This document shows, piece by piece, positions 7,328 to 16,783 of a stretch of DNA of 64,000 nt; within the stretch, counting starts at the first letter, position 1; each line of letters starts with the position of its first letter. The stretch comes from Anaerococcus sp. Marseille-P3915 (lineage in GTDB: Bacteria > Bacillota > Clostridia > Tissierellales > Peptoniphilaceae). Location of the stretch: contig NZ_LT984887.1 of assembly GCF_900258475.1 (NCBI RefSeq), positions 945,919 through 1,009,918 on the forward strand, given 5' to 3'. Below the pieces are notes generated by a model. The model saw only the letters and a list, made by a program, of their open reading frames with translations. It had not been told where the DNA came from and did no database searches. The position numbers and the translations under genes are program-made.

Positions 7328-8752
7328 ATGAATTTTGAAAAACTTAACAATGAAAAATTATATATAAATGGAAAATATGTTAATAGCAAATTAGATGAGT
7401 GGATAGATGTTGAAAATCCTGCAACTGGAGAAATAATCGCCAAGGTCCCAAAGGCAAGTAGTGATGAAATTAATCTTGCAGTTGAGTCTGCTTATGAGGC
7501 TTTTAAAACTTTTTCTAAAACTAGTCTTGAGGAAAGAATTGCTTATATAGAGAAATTTAAAAATTGGATGATAGATCACCAAGATGGAATAATGGAAACA
7601 ATTAAAGATGAGCTAGGTGTACCTATAAGAATTGCAAAGCCTGGTCAATTTGATAAGCAAATGAGAAGAATAGATGTCTTTATCGATCAAGCTAGGAAAA
7701 TTGACTATAGGATTGATATGGATGGTGGCTATGTAAGGATGGAGCCAATTGGAGTTGTAGCTAGCCTTACACCTTGGAATTATCCTCTAGGACAAATCAT
7801 AATGAAAGTTATACCAGCCCTACTTATGGGTTGTACAGTAGTCCAAAAACCAGCTTCAGACACACCACTTACAGCTTATTTTGTAGCTAAGGCTTTTGAT
7901 GAGATTGGCCTTCCTAAGGGCGTATTTAACCTAATAACCGGCTCAGGGGCAGAAGTTGGCGATGTTTTAAACTCACATCCAAAAGTAGCCATGGTTTCTT
8001 ACACAGGAAGCCTGGCCGGCGGTTCTTCATCAGCCAAACACGCTATGAATACTTCCAAAAAAGTAGTCCTAGAGCTTGGTGGCAAGTCTCCAGCTGTCTT
8101 TATAAAAGGAGCTGATATTAAAATGGGTGTAAAACAAGTCTTAAACAGAGTCTACCTAAATGTAGGTCAAACTTGCTCCTGCCTATCAAGAGCAATTATA
8201 ACTGAAGATATATACGATGATGTAATAAAAGAATTCATAACCCAATATGATAATTATCCAGTAGGAGATCCTGATGATAAAAAAACTGTCGTAGGAAGTC
8301 TAGCTGGCAAAAAACAATTTAACAGAGTTAAAGGCTTTATAGAAGAAGGGATCAAAGAAGGCGCTACCCTTCTTAAGGGAGAAGTCCCTACAGAAAGCCA
8401 TGTTGGCTATTATGTAAAACCTGTTATATTTACAGATGTTAAGCCAGGAATGGCCATCCACGATAAGGAAATTTTTGGACCAGTTGTTTCAATAATCAAG
8501 GTAAAAGATAAAAAAGAGGCTATAGAAGTAGCTAACTCAGTAGACTTCGGACTATCTTCCGCTGTCTTTGGTAATAAAGAAGAAGCTCTTGAAATAGCCT
8601 ATGAAATAAAAGCAGGTGATGTCTATCTAAATTCTAACGGTGGAAGTCCAGAATTACCTTTTGGTGGTCGCAAGCAATCAGGAATAGGCAGAGAAGGCGG
8701 AAAATTCGGCCTCATGGAATACCTAGAACCTAAGTCAATCCATACTGCCTAA
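7328..8752 (+). CDS. Aldehyde dehydrogenase family protein (NAD(P)+-dependent)
   Basis: The protein has 474 residues, normal for the family. It carries the nucleotide-binding Rossmann part (LTPWNYPL, KPASDTPLTA), the general base Glu249 in LELGGKSP and the catalytic Cys283 in GQTCSCLSR, plus PFGGRKQSGIGRE near the end. It would oxidise an aldehyde to the acid; the substrate cannot be read from sequence. A GGAAGGAG site precedes the ATG. It is a single gene, divergent from glmM and closed by a strong hairpin. Confidence 0.93.
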   Translation: MNFEKLNNEKLYINGKYVNSKLDEWIDVENPATGEIIAKVPKASSDEINLAVESAYEAFKTFSKTSLEERIAYIEKFKNWMIDHQDGIMETIKDELGVPIRIAKPGQFDKQMRRIDVFIDQARKIDYRIDMDGGYVRMEPIGVVASLTPWNYPLGQIIMKVIPALLMGCTVVQKPASDTPLTAYFVAKAFDEIGLPKGVFNLITGSGAEVGDVLNSHPKVAMVSYTGSLAGGSSSAKHAMNTSKKVVLELGGKSPAVFIKGADIKMGVKQVLNRVYLNVGQTCSCLSRAIITEDIYDDVIKEFITQYDNYPVGDPDDKKTVVGSLAGKKQFNRVKGFIEEGIKEGATLLKGEVPTESHVGYYVKPVIFTDVKPGMAIHDKEIFGPVVSIIKVKDKKEAIEVANSVDFGLSSAVFGNKEEALEIAYEIKAGDVYLNSNGGSPELPFGGRKQSGIGREGGKFGLMEYLEPKSIHTA

Positions 8753-8769
8753 TACCAAATTAAATTATA

Positions 8770-8820
8770 AAAAAGCTAGCCTTGTTGAATGTACTTACCA
8801 TTCTTTAAGGCTAGCTTTTT
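8770..8820. terminator. Bidirectional terminator between aldehyde dehydrogenase and the HAD gene
   Basis: AAAAAGCTAGCCTT pairs with AAGGCTAGCTTTTT across a loop of about 22 bases. Runs of A and T on both sides allow it to serve both converging genes. Confidence 0.85.
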
Positions 8821-8831
8821 AATTTAATACT

Positions 8832-9428
8832 TTATAAAATATCCCTTAATTCTAATATTGAAGAGATTTTTATATCCGCTCCACAAGCCTCGACAGTCTT
8901 TCCATAGCCGTAAGTTGCAAAAATTGTTTTTTGCTTGTTCTTAAGGCCTGCTTCCATATCTTCCCTGCGGTCTCCTATCATTATATAAGAATCGTTCAGT
9001 TCTTTTCTAAGAATCTTATACTTATCCAAATAATCGTAGTCTTCCCCTATAAAATATTTTGAAAAATACCTATCTAAACCAAATTTTTTTCTGGCAACAT
9101 CCATATAGACCCTCCTACATTTTGATAAAATATATAGGTCATATTTTTCTTTTAAATAGGAAAGAGTCTCATGAGCCCCTTCAAAAAGCTGGCCTTCCTC
9201 TGTCATATATTTAATAATCCTATCACCATTTTTCTTTATATAGGGCATTTTGTCGGAATCATCTTTTAAAATTATATCCCAAACTTCCTTTGGGCCCATC
9301 CCTATAAAGGATTTGAAGTCAAAATCATCTATTGAGAATTTTAAATCGCTGAGGCTTTCTTCGATGGCTTTTTTGTAGGCTATTTCTGTCTTATGGATTG
9401 TCCCGTCAAAGTCAAATACTAAGATCAT
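8832..9428 (-). CDS. HAD-superfamily phosphatase, candidate riboflavin-pathway phosphatase
   Basis: The protein has 198 residues of the haloacid dehalogenase fold with a small helical cap. Visible motifs are FDFDGT at the start (nucleophile Asp), LSKC (motif II region), a Lys-rich stretch and [10 protein letters not shown] (motif III/IV). It overlaps ribH by four bases at the end of the riboflavin operon. Riboflavin synthesis needs a HAD enzyme to remove phosphate from the ribitylaminouracil phosphate intermediate, and in other bacteria this is done by HAD proteins such as YcsE or YigB. The link here is from position only. Confidence 0.85.
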   Translation of the reverse strand: MILVFDFDGTIHKTEIAYKKAIEESLSDLKFSIDDFDFKSFIGMGPKEVWDIILKDDSDKMPYIKKNGDRIIKYMTEEGQLFEGAHETLSYLKEKYDLYILSKCRRVYMDVARKKFGLDRYFSKYFIGEDYDYLDKYKILRKELNDSYIMIGDRREDMEAGLKNKQKTIFATYGYGKTVEACGADIKISSILELRDIL

Positions 9429-9886
9429 ATAAGATCGACCAAATTTGCCATTTCTATAGCAGAAATAGCAGCTTCAGCCCCTTTATTGCCTGACTTAACT
9501 CCTGCCCTTTGGACTGCTTGGTCTACATTATCTGTTGTTACAACTCCAAATATCACTGGTTTTTCACTATCAAGGCCAACAGCTGCCACTCCCTTAGATA
9601 CTTCTGCACAAACATAATCAAAGTGTGGTGTATCTCCTCTAATTACAGCTCCCAAGCAAATTACAGCATCTATATCATCTTTTTTTGCAAGTTTCTTAGC
9701 AGCAAGAGGTATTTCAAAGGCACCAGGCACTCTTACTATAGATATTTCATCATCTTTCACCTCATGTCTTTTCAAAGCATCAAGGCAACCTTCAAGCAAC
9801 CTATCTGTTATAAAATTATTAAATCTTGCAACTACTATGGCATATTTTTTATTATTTGAAACTAAATTAGCACTAAATTCACGCAT
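9425..9886 (-). CDS. ribH: 6,7-dimethyl-8-ribityllumazine synthase
   Basis: The protein has 153 residues. It condenses ribitylaminouracil with 3,4-dihydroxy-2-butanone 4-phosphate. Motifs [44 protein letters not shown] (catalytic His) and FGVVTTDN are typical of the icosahedral/pentameric enzyme. It overlaps ribBA by eight bases and the HAD gene by four, so translation is tightly coupled. Confidence 0.97.
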   Translation of the reverse strand: MREFSANLVSNNKKYAIVVARFNNFITDRLLEGCLDALKRHEVKDDEISIVRVPGAFEIPLAAKKLAKKDDIDAVICLGAVIRGDTPHFDYVCAEVSKGVAAVGLDSEKPVIFGVVTTDNVDQAVQRAGVKSGNKGAEAAISAIEMANLVDLI

Positions 9887-11090
9887 TTTTTATCTCCTTA
9901 AATTCTTTTAATTCATGTCCCATTCTTATAGCTTTTATTTTTAGGTAATTTCTATCAATATTGTTTGACCTTATTTCTAAAGGCTCTCTTTTTTCCACCC
10001 TAATCCCATATTTTTCTATTTGATTTATCTTGTCAGGATTATTTGTCATAAGGCTTATTGACTCTACTCCAAGCTTCCTTAGCATCTCTGCTGCTATTTT
10101 GTAATCCCTCATATCCTCTGGAAATCCTAGCTTTAAGTTGGCATCGACAGTGTCATAGCCTTGTTCCTGGAGTTCGTAGGCCTTAAGCTTATTAAATAAG
10201 CCTATGCCCCTGCCTTCTTGACGGAGGTAGAGAAGGACGCCCTGGCCGTTCTCTTCGATTTTCTTGAGAGCCTTGTGGAGTTGACTGCCGCAATCGCACC
10301 TTTTTGACCCAAGCACATCACCAGTTAGACATTCTGAGTGGATTCTGGTTAGGACATTTTTAGCCTTTATATCTCCCTTGGTTATGGCTATGTGCTCTTT
10401 TCCTGTTTTTTCATCGAGGAAACCATAGGCAACAAAGTTTCCATAATCACTTGGTAGTTTCACTGGATTTGTTTTTTTAAGTCCTAGCTCCTCAAGAGAT
10501 CTCCTATATTCTTGGATTTTTTCTACAGTTGTCATCTTCATACCAAGTTCTTTAGCTAATTTCTTAAGGTCATCACCCCTCATCATATGGCCATCATCTG
10601 CCATGATTTCACAGCAAAGGCCTACTTCTTTAAGGCCTGCTAGCCTCATAAGATCAACTGTCGCCTCTGTGTGGCCATCCCTTACCAAGACTCCCCCTTC
10701 TTTGGCTATTAAAGGAAAAACGTGGCCTGGTCTTCTAAAGTCCTCCGCTTTTGACTTTGGATTTACTAGCTCTCTAATTGTTTTAGCCCTCTCAAAGGCT
10801 GATATTCCAGTAGTTGTGTCGACATGATCGATGGAAACAGTGAAGGCTGTCTCGTGATTATCTGTATTATTTTCAACCATTGGATGGAGGTTTAAGCTTT
10901 CTGCCACTGCCTTTGATATTGGCGTGCAAATCAGGCCCTTGCCGTAGCTTGCCATGATATTTACCATCTGTCCTGTCACATTTTCGCCAGGGCAGATGAA
11001 GTCTCCCTCATTTTCTCTTGATTCATCATCAGTTACTATTACGATTTCATTTCTCTTTAATGCTTCTATTACTTCTTTTACACTATCCAT
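9879..11090 (-). CDS. ribBA: Bifunctional 3,4-dihydroxy-2-butanone 4-phosphate synthase / GTP cyclohydrolase II
   Basis: The protein has 403 residues and two fused enzymes. The N-terminal RibB half (about 1-200) carries [11 protein letters not shown] and RRPGHVFPL; the C-terminal RibA half (about 205-403) carries the zinc ligands [15 protein letters not shown] and the GTP-handling [12 protein letters not shown]. Together they supply both precursors, from ribulose 5-phosphate and from GTP. It sits one base after ribE in the operon. Confidence 0.97.
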   Translation of the reverse strand: MDSVKEVIEALKRNEIVIVTDDESRENEGDFICPGENVTGQMVNIMASYGKGLICTPISKAVAESLNLHPMVENNTDNHETAFTVSIDHVDTTTGISAFERAKTIRELVNPKSKAEDFRRPGHVFPLIAKEGGVLVRDGHTEATVDLMRLAGLKEVGLCCEIMADDGHMMRGDDLKKLAKELGMKMTTVEKIQEYRRSLEELGLKKTNPVKLPSDYGNFVAYGFLDEKTGKEHIAITKGDIKAKNVLTRIHSECLTGDVLGSKRCDCGSQLHKALKKIEENGQGVLLYLRQEGRGIGLFNKLKAYELQEQGYDTVDANLKLGFPEDMRDYKIAAEMLRKLGVESISLMTNNPDKINQIEKYGIRVEKREPLEIRSNNIDRNYLKIKAIRMGHELKEFKEIKNA

Positions 11091-11091
11091 A

Positions 11092-11706
11092 TCAATTTAG
11101 CCCAAAAAGTGAGCTTAAGTCCTCCTTATTTTCATTTTTGTATAATTTTTCTACAAATCTTCCGATTATATCTGTTTCTATATTTACCAAATCGCCTATT
11201 TTTTTATATTTAAAATTCGTATTTGCAATAGTTTCAGGAATGAGTGAAACTTCAAAAGTATCTGCTGATTCTTTGGATACAGTTAAGGATATGCCATCTA
11301 TGGCTACCGACCCCTTATTAACTATATACTTACAAATTTCTCTTTTTGTTTTAAACCTATAGACATTTTTATTAATTGAAATAAGTTTTCCAACTCCATC
11401 TATGTGACCTTGGACAATGTGACCATCAAGCCTATCTGCAAAGCGAAGGGCCCTTTCTAGGTTGACATATTTTCCAAGCATTGAAGGAGTGAATTTTGTC
11501 TTATCTAGGCTTTCCTGCATTAGATCTGCCTTGTAATAATCAGGACCAAATTCCTTAACAGTCAAGCAAACTCCATCAGTCATAATAGAGTCTCCAAGTT
11601 TTAAATCTTCTAAGACCTGCTTGCAAGTGACTTTAATCTCTACGTGGTCAGACTTATTTGAAAACTGGCTTACCTTTCCTAATTCAACTGAAATCCCTGT
11701 AAACAT
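11092..11706 (-). CDS. ribE: Riboflavin synthase, alpha chain
   Basis: The protein has 204 residues, with two repeated lumazine-binding barrels (about 1-95 and 96-195). It begins [12 protein letters not shown], and the second half carries [13 protein letters not shown] and GISLTV. It dismutates two lumazine molecules into riboflavin and ribitylaminouracil. Its start overlaps the end of ribD by 23 bases. The symbol ribE follows Gram-negative naming; Bacillus literature uses ribB or ribE for the same enzyme. Confidence 0.96.
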   Translation of the reverse strand: MFTGISVELGKVSQFSNKSDHVEIKVTCKQVLEDLKLGDSIMTDGVCLTVKEFGPDYYKADLMQESLDKTKFTPSMLGKYVNLERALRFADRLDGHIVQGHIDGVGKLISINKNVYRFKTKREICKYIVNKGSVAIDGISLTVSKESADTFEVSLIPETIANTNFKYKKIGDLVNIETDIIGRFVEKLYKNENKEDLSSLFGLN

Positions 11707-12760
11707 TTCTCACCTCTAGCATAATGTCTTCATCAAATCTTTCTATATGGTCAATTCTAAATTTCTTTGCGTCTTTTATAGTCTTGGCTCCTTCGGCCAT
11801 GAAGGCTGACCTAGAATATTCTCCACCAAGTACGATCGGGGCTATAAATTCATATATTTTATCAACCAGGTCTTCTTCCAAAAAGGAAGAATTAAGCAGA
11901 GATCCTCCTTCAACTAAGATTGATGAAACATTCATTTCATATAATTTTCCAACCAAGTCCTTTAAATCAACCTGACCGTTCTTTTCCTTGCAGTAAATAA
12001 GATTAGCATTTAAGTTAGTTTCCTTATCTCCTATGGTTCCTATATAAGTTTTCTTATCTGATTCTAGGTTAAAAATATCAAGGTCAGGATCGAAAGCTAA
12101 GTCAGAAGCAACTATTACCCTAATAGGATCCACCCCATCTTTAAGCCTACAATTAAGCCTTGCCTTATCCTTTAGTAGGGTGTTTTTCCCTATAATAATA
12201 GCATCATAATCATTCCTAAGTTTATGGACATAGGCCCTTGATTTCTCGCCGCTTATCCGTTTAGAATCATAAGTTTCTGTAGCTATCTTCCCATCAAGGC
12301 TCATGGCATATTTTAGACTTACAAGAGGTCTTTTATATTTCATATTAAAGAAGAACTTCTCATTTAGCCTCTTACCCTCATCTTCTAAAACTCCTGTAAC
12401 AACCTCAATACCAGCTTCTTTTAGCTTTTTAATCCCATCGACTTTTGGATTAGTATCAAGGTTTGCTATAACAACCTTAGCTATGCCTCTTCTTATGACT
12501 TCATCAACACAAGGTGGATGTTTGCCAAAATGTGAGCATGGCTCTAAGTTTACAAAAAGTGTAGCACCCTTCGGATCCTCCTTTAGATTCTTAAAGCAAT
12601 CAATTTCAGCATGGCCATCATAAAAAGACTTGTGATAGCCCTTGCCTATAACTTCTCCATCCTTATATACAAGTGCCCCCACCATGGGATTGGTAAGAAC
12701 CCTTCCCGCTCCCTTTTTAGCTAGTTTGAAGCACTCTTTCATCAAATCTTCGTAATTCAA
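11684..12760 (-). CDS. ribD: Bifunctional pyrimidine deaminase/reductase
   Basis: The protein has 358 residues. An N-terminal cytidine-deaminase-like domain has the zinc site HAEIDCF and EPCSHFGKHPPC; a C-terminal NADPH reductase has SLKYAMSLDGKIAT and VEGGSLLNSSF. It performs the second and third steps after GTP opening. The start is a TTG at 12760 with AGGAGG six bases upstream. It is the first gene of the operon, behind an FMN riboswitch and a terminator. Confidence 0.96.
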   Translation of the reverse strand: MNYEDLMKECFKLAKKGAGRVLTNPMVGALVYKDGEVIGKGYHKSFYDGHAEIDCFKNLKEDPKGATLFVNLEPCSHFGKHPPCVDEVIRRGIAKVVIANLDTNPKVDGIKKLKEAGIEVVTGVLEDEGKRLNEKFFFNMKYKRPLVSLKYAMSLDGKIATETYDSKRISGEKSRAYVHKLRNDYDAIIIGKNTLLKDKARLNCRLKDGVDPIRVIVASDLAFDPDLDIFNLESDKKTYIGTIGDKETNLNANLIYCKEKNGQVDLKDLVGKLYEMNVSSILVEGGSLLNSSFLEEDLVDKIYEFIAPIVLGGEYSRSAFMAEGAKTIKDAKKFRIDHIERFDEDIMLEVRNVYRDFS

Positions 12761-12781
12761 ATTTCCTCCTTTTGGGGAATG

Positions 12782-12804
12782 AAAAAAGTCCCCTTTCAGG
12801 GACT
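12782..12804 (-). terminator. Riboswitch-controlled terminator ahead of ribD
   Basis: On the minus strand AGTCCC, loop TGAAA and GGGACT are followed by TTTTTT. It lies between the FMN aptamer and the ribD ribosome binding site and leaves that site (12764-12769) free, which points to control of transcription and not of translation. Confidence 0.85.
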
Positions 12805-12853
12805 AAAATTAAAAGAAAAATTTTTCACAAATATAGGAAAAAAATATAAACTT

Positions 12854-12956
12854 CTCTCATCCAGACTCTAACTGTCGGTATCGGAATTTCACCGATTCGG
12901 CTTTCGCTCGCAGACTATAACTGCCGGTGGGGAATTACGCCCCGCCCTGAAGATTA
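12854..12956 (-). ncRNA. FMN riboswitch (RFN element)
   Basis: Read on the minus strand, the aptamer shows the conserved RFN blocks: TTCAGGGCGGGG, AATTCCCCACCGGCAGT, AAGCCGAATCGGTGAAATTCCG and ACAGTTAGAGTCTGGATGAGAGAAG. FMN binding is known to shut off riboflavin genes. The terminator at 12782-12804 is the likely expression platform. Confidence 0.97.
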
Positions 12957-12973
12957 TTTCTAATTACATATAT

Positions 12974-13002
12974 ATTATAATATAAGGTTTTCCTAATGTC
13001 AA
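12974..13002 (-). promoter_or_regulatory. Promoter of the riboflavin operon
   Basis: On the minus strand a perfect TTGACA (13002-12997), 17 bases and a perfect TATAAT (12979-12974) lie just ahead of the RFN aptamer. The consensus strength fits a promoter whose output is set downstream by the riboswitch. Confidence 0.9.
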
Positions 13003-13037
13003 ATATTATTTTAAATTTATATTTTACCATAATCTGA

Positions 13038-13043
13038 TATAAT
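13038..13043 (+). promoter_or_regulatory. -10 box placed for a leaderless transcript of the TrmN6-like gene
   Basis: TATAAT ends six bases before the ATG at 13050, so transcription would start at or next to the start codon. No ribosome binding site is visible. The -35 region is weak. Confidence 0.5.
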
Positions 13044-13049
13044 AGACTT

Positions 13050-13760
13050 ATGAGAAAACTAGATTATATACCACGAACAAAAATAAAAATGATTCATGTA
13101 GATGGGTCCTATTCCTTCGGGATTGATTCAATTCTCTTAGGGGACTTTGCAAAGATGAAAAAAGGAGCGAAGCTTTTAGATATAGGATCAGGAAATGGCA
13201 TCCTTGCTATGATGGCAAATGATCTTTACAAACTTAATAAGGTCTACGCTGTAGAAATCCAAAAGCAAAAGGTAGAAATTTTAAGGGAAAACTTAGCCCT
13301 TAATGGCATAAATAATGTAGAAATCATCGCCAATGACCTAAATAAAATAGATTTTAAGGAAAACTCTTTAGATTATATCATTACAAACCCACCCTATTAT
13401 AAGAAAGGTCACAATATAGGCAATAAGGAGGAGGAATTTCTTATCTCAAGACAAGAAATCTATCTTAATCTAGATGATATATTTACATTTTCCAACAAGA
13501 CCTTAAAGGATAAGGGCAAACTTTTTATGGTCCATAAGCCTGAAAGAATGGTAGAGATTTTTCAAAAATCAGGCAATCTTAAGGCAAAAAGAATCCGTTT
13601 TGTATCATCTACCTTTGATACTAAGCCCCAATTTATCCTCATAGAATTTGTAAAAAATGCTAAAGATGGCCTTAAAATCGAAGACCCAATCATAATTTAT
13701 AAGGACGGAAAATATACAGAACAAGTTAGAAAAATAAACGGAACCTACAAGGAGGACTAA
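13050..13760 (+). CDS. tRNA1(Val) A37 N6-methyltransferase-like protein (TrmN6/YfiC family)
   Basis: The protein has 236 residues. It carries the SAM-binding LLDIGSGNGILAMM (about 40-55), the acidic VYAVEIQ end of strand 2 and the amino-methyltransferase motif NPPYYKKG. The N-terminal stretch SYSFGIDSILLGDFA matches the family, which supports the start at 13050 even though no leader remains. Relatives methylate A37 of tRNA-Val or similar sites. It is joined to rsmI by a one-base overlap, and the pair is a common Firmicutes neighbourhood. Confidence 0.88.
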   Translation: MRKLDYIPRTKIKMIHVDGSYSFGIDSILLGDFAKMKKGAKLLDIGSGNGILAMMANDLYKLNKVYAVEIQKQKVEILRENLALNGINNVEIIANDLNKIDFKENSLDYIITNPPYYKKGHNIGNKEEEFLISRQEIYLNLDDIFTFSNKTLKDKGKLFMVHKPERMVEIFQKSGNLKAKRIRFVSSTFDTKPQFILIEFVKNAKDGLKIEDPIIIYKDGKYTEQVRKINGTYKED

Positions 13761-14590
13761 TGGATTATCAAATATACTTTGTGCCAACACCAATCGGCAA
13801 CCTCGAAGATATGACCCTAAGGGCAATAAAAACTCTAAAAGAAGTGGACCTAATAGCCTGCGAAGATACCAGAGAGTCTAAAAAACTCTTAAATTTCTAC
13901 GAAATAGATAAGCCCTTAACTTCTTACCACAAATTTAACGAACAAGCCAAGGGCGAAGAATTAATAAAAAAAGCAAGTGAGGGTATGACAATAGGAGTAA
14001 TAAGCGACCAGGGCATGCCTGGCATGTCAGATCCAGGTGAAATCTTAATTAAAAAGTGCATAGAAAATAATATTTCTTACACGATCCTACCTGGCCCAAG
14101 CTCAATCCTAACAGCTCTCATAGGGTCTGGTCAAGATATGTCAGCCTTTTCCTTTTATGGTTTTATAGGCAAGAAAACTAAGGAGAAGAAAGACTTTTAC
14201 GAAAAATTAAAGAACGAAGAAAAGACATCAATAATATTTGATTCAGTCCACAATCTTCCAAAAACCATCGAAGACTTCAAAGAAATCTTCCCTGAGAGAA
14301 GGCTTACAATAGCAAGAGAACTTACCAAAAAATTTGAAGAATACAAGACCTATACTATTAAGGATATAAATCCAGAAGAGATAACCTTTAAAGGAGAATT
14401 TGTCCTTATACTTGAAGGCAAAAAGGAAGATGAGTCTGTAGATATTTCTAGTTTTGACGAAAAAATTAAACAAATGATTGATGAAGGTAGGTCTACCAAA
14501 GAAATCGTAAAAATAATAAAGAAAGAATCTTCTTTTTCAAAAAATGAAATCTATGAATATATAATAAATTTTAGCAAGGATAATATATGA
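13760..14590 (+). CDS. rsmI: 16S rRNA (cytidine1402-2'-O)-methyltransferase
   Basis: The protein has 276 residues of the tetrapyrrole-methylase fold. The start YFVPTPIGNLEDMTLRAI, LIACEDTR, SYHKFNE, SDQGMPGMSDPG and GPSSILTAL are RsmI signatures. It 2'-O-methylates C1402 in the decoding centre. AAGGAGG lies right before the ATG, which overlaps the stop codon of the preceding gene as TAATG. Confidence 0.96.
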   Translation: MDYQIYFVPTPIGNLEDMTLRAIKTLKEVDLIACEDTRESKKLLNFYEIDKPLTSYHKFNEQAKGEELIKKASEGMTIGVISDQGMPGMSDPGEILIKKCIENNISYTILPGPSSILTALIGSGQDMSAFSFYGFIGKKTKEKKDFYEKLKNEEKTSIIFDSVHNLPKTIEDFKEIFPERRLTIARELTKKFEEYKTYTIKDINPEEITFKGEFVLILEGKKEDESVDISSFDEKIKQMIDEGRSTKEIVKIIKKESSFSKNEIYEYIINFSKDNI

Positions 14591-14775
14591 AAAACCCTAG
14601 AAAATATTTATTTATAGGCATCTTCATGCTTGTTATTGCAGCTGTCTTTATATCCTATGCCCTAAGACATCCAGAAGGGTCCTTTCCATGGCCCTTAGGA
14701 CTTACTTATTTCCTTTGTACAGCTTATCTTGCCCTTGCCATATATTTTATAATTAAAGGCTTTAGAAAAAACTAA
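14587..14775 (+). CDS. Small two-helix membrane protein, unknown function
   Basis: The frame has 62 codons with two hydrophobic segments (about 8-24 and 38-56) and a basic C-terminus. It overlaps rsmI by four bases (ATGA), so it is probably translated by coupling. I do not recognise the family. Confidence 0.65.
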   Translation: MKNPRKYLFIGIFMLVIAAVFISYALRHPEGSFPWPLGLTYFLCTAYLALAIYFIIKGFRKN

Positions 14776-14794
14776 ATAATATTAAAACATACTA

Positions 14795-14826
14795 AAATAC
14801 CAGGTCAAGTAAACCTGGTATTTTTA
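14795..14826 (+). terminator. Terminator of the trmN6-rsmI operon
   Basis: AAATACCAGGT and ACCTGGTATTT form a strong hairpin followed by TTTTTA. Confidence 0.88.
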
Positions 14827-14831
14827 AGATA

Positions 14832-14857
14832 AAAACCACCCGAATAAGGGGTGGTTA
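14832..14857 (-). terminator. Terminator after rpsU
   Basis: On the minus strand AACCACCC, loop CTTATTC and GGGTGGTT are followed by TTTTAT. It ends the long minus-strand heat-shock/rpsU region. Confidence 0.88.
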
Positions 14858-14862
14858 AATTA

Positions 14863-15045
14863 TTATCTGTTTTTTCTATTTTTTCTTTTAGCAGCGTCAT
14901 TTTTCTTTTTTCTTATAACGCTTGGTTTTTCGTAGTGTTCTCTTCTTCTATATTCAGAAAGTACACCGGATCTTGCGCATTGTCTTTTGAATCTTTTAAT
15001 CGCACTATCGATTGATTCGTTTTCTCCAACTCTGATTTCTGTCAT
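14863..15045 (-). CDS. rpsU: 30S ribosomal protein S21
   Basis: The protein has 60 residues, strongly basic. It starts [20 protein letters not shown] and ends in an Arg/Lys tail. S21 helps mRNA binding on the small subunit. Its place after mtaB and a HIT gene is a conserved Firmicutes arrangement. Confidence 0.97.
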   Translation of the reverse strand: MTEIRVGENESIDSAIKRFKRQCARSGVLSEYRRREHYEKPSVIRKKKNDAAKRKNRKNR

Positions 15046-15084
15046 CTCTATCCCCCCTCTCGTATCCGCACTTAAGATTTCAAA

Positions 15085-15426
15085 TCAGCCTGGTGGCCAT
15101 TGTAGGCTTCTTCCGCCTAGGACATGAAAATGCATGTGAGCTACACTTTGTCCTCCATCTTCACCGATGTTATGGACTACTCTGTAGCCATTTTCAGCTA
15201 TGCCTTTTTCACGAGCTATCATTTTGATAGTTAAAAATATTTTTCCTATCAAGGAAGAGTCTGACTCGCTAAGCTCATCTAAAGATTTAATGTGCTTTTT
15301 TGGTATAACAAGAAAATGGATAGGTGCTTGTGGATCTACGTCATCAAATGCAATTACATCTTCATCTTCATAGATTATCTTTGATGGAATCTCTCCATCT
15401 ATAATCTTACAAAATACACAATCCAT
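15085..15426 (-). CDS. HIT-family nucleotide hydrolase (HinT-like)
   Basis: The protein has 113 residues. It begins CVFCKIIDGEIPSKIIYED and ends with the histidine triad in SVAHMHFHVLGGR. Such proteins cleave nucleoside phosphoramidates or adenylated compounds. It lies between mtaB and rpsU on the same strand. Confidence 0.95.
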   Translation of the reverse strand: MDCVFCKIIDGEIPSKIIYEDEDVIAFDDVDPQAPIHFLVIPKKHIKSLDELSESDSSLIGKIFLTIKMIAREKGIAENGYRVVHNIGEDGGQSVAHMHFHVLGGRSLQWPPG

Positions 15427-15481
15427 ACTTCACCCCCATTAGTATATATAATACCATAATTGAATTTAAGAGTAAAGTTTT

Positions 15482-16783
15482 TTATTTAATAATTTGACCA
15501 ATAAGTTCATTATTTTCTATGCCGGTGATCTTTACATCAAAAATTTCATTATCTTTTATAGATGGGTCTTTGACATTTACCCTTAAGTAATTGGTTGAAT
15601 ATCCTGATTTGAAGCCTTTTATATCTGACTTGGACTCAAATAGGACTGAAAGACTTTGTCCAATTTGCTTTTCTAAAAATTCTTTTCTATTTGTCTCTTC
15701 AATTTTTTCTAAATCTTTTAGCCTATCTTTTTTGATATTTCCATTCACCTGGCCGCTCATTGTGGCTGCCTTTGTCCCATCTCTTTGAGAATATTTAAAT
15801 AGGTGGGTTTTGGCAAATTTAATCCTATCTACAAATGCCATGGTATCCTTGTGATTTTGATCTGTTTCTGTTGGAAATCCTACTATGATATCTGTTGTAA
15901 GACCTGCATTTGGGAAAACTTCTCTGATTAGGTCTACCTTCTCTTTAAAAGTTTTTGTGTCATATTTTCTATTCATAGCCTTTAGGATATCATCTGATCC
16001 AGATTGTAGGGATAGGTGGAAGTGATCGCAAGCCTTTCCCGTAGCCTTCATCCTTTCTAGGAAATCTTTTGTTATGTGTCTTGGCTCCATGGATGAAAGT
16101 CTGATTCTTTTAATCCCATCAACCTTGGCTACATTTTCTATTACATCTATTAGGGATGTTCCGTCTTTAAAATCTTTTCCGTAGCTTGCCACATGAATGC
16201 CTGTTAGGACTATTTCCTTAAAGCCATTTGATCCAAGGCGTTCGGCTTCTTTTATTATTGAATCCATAGGACGGCTTACCACATTACCCCTTGCATAAGG
16301 AATCAAGCAGTAAGAGCAATACATATTACAACCATCTTGAATTTTCATATAGGCCCTGGTCATACCTATTTGGTTAGAAATTGCCAAATCTTCATAAGAT
16401 TTTTCTTCAGAGACTGATATCAACTTATCTGTCGTCTCTTTATTTTGTAAGAAATCTTCACAAAGATCCACTACTTCTTCCTTATTTCTAGATCCTAGAA
16501 TTATATCTACACCTTCTATTTTGGCTACTTCTTCAGGTTTTACTTGGGAATAACAACCCATTACAGCTATTATAGCATCAGGATTGTCGCCCCTTGCTCT
16601 TGATATCATTTGACGACTTTTCCTGTCAGACATGTTTGTAACTGTACAGGTATTTATGACATAGATATCTGCATTTTCTTCTTTTCTTTCAAATCCTCTT
16701 GCTTCAAAGATTTCTTCGATAGCTTCAGATTCATACTGGTTTACCTTACATCCTAAGGTTATTATATTAAATGTTTTTGTCAT
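15482..16783 (-). CDS. mtaB: tRNA t6A37 methylthiotransferase
   Basis: The protein has 433 residues. It turns t6A37 into ms2t6A37 in tRNAs that read ANN codons. Three domains can be seen: the UPF0004 part with cysteines in TLGCKVNQYE, NTCTVTN and VMGCYSQ; the radical-SAM cluster motif CNMYCSYCLIPY; and a C-terminal TRAM-like RNA-binding part. It overlaps dnaJ by four bases. Confidence 0.95.
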   Translation of the reverse strand: MTKTFNIITLGCKVNQYESEAIEEIFEARGFERKEENADIYVINTCTVTNMSDRKSRQMISRARGDNPDAIIAVMGCYSQVKPEEVAKIEGVDIILGSRNKEEVVDLCEDFLQNKETTDKLISVSEEKSYEDLAISNQIGMTRAYMKIQDGCNMYCSYCLIPYARGNVVSRPMDSIIKEAERLGSNGFKEIVLTGIHVASYGKDFKDGTSLIDVIENVAKVDGIKRIRLSSMEPRHITKDFLERMKATGKACDHFHLSLQSGSDDILKAMNRKYDTKTFKEKVDLIREVFPNAGLTTDIIVGFPTETDQNHKDTMAFVDRIKFAKTHLFKYSQRDGTKAATMSGQVNGNIKKDRLKDLEKIEETNRKEFLEKQIGQSLSVLFESKSDIKGFKSGYSTNYLRVNVKDPSIKDNEIFDVKITGIENNELIGQIIK

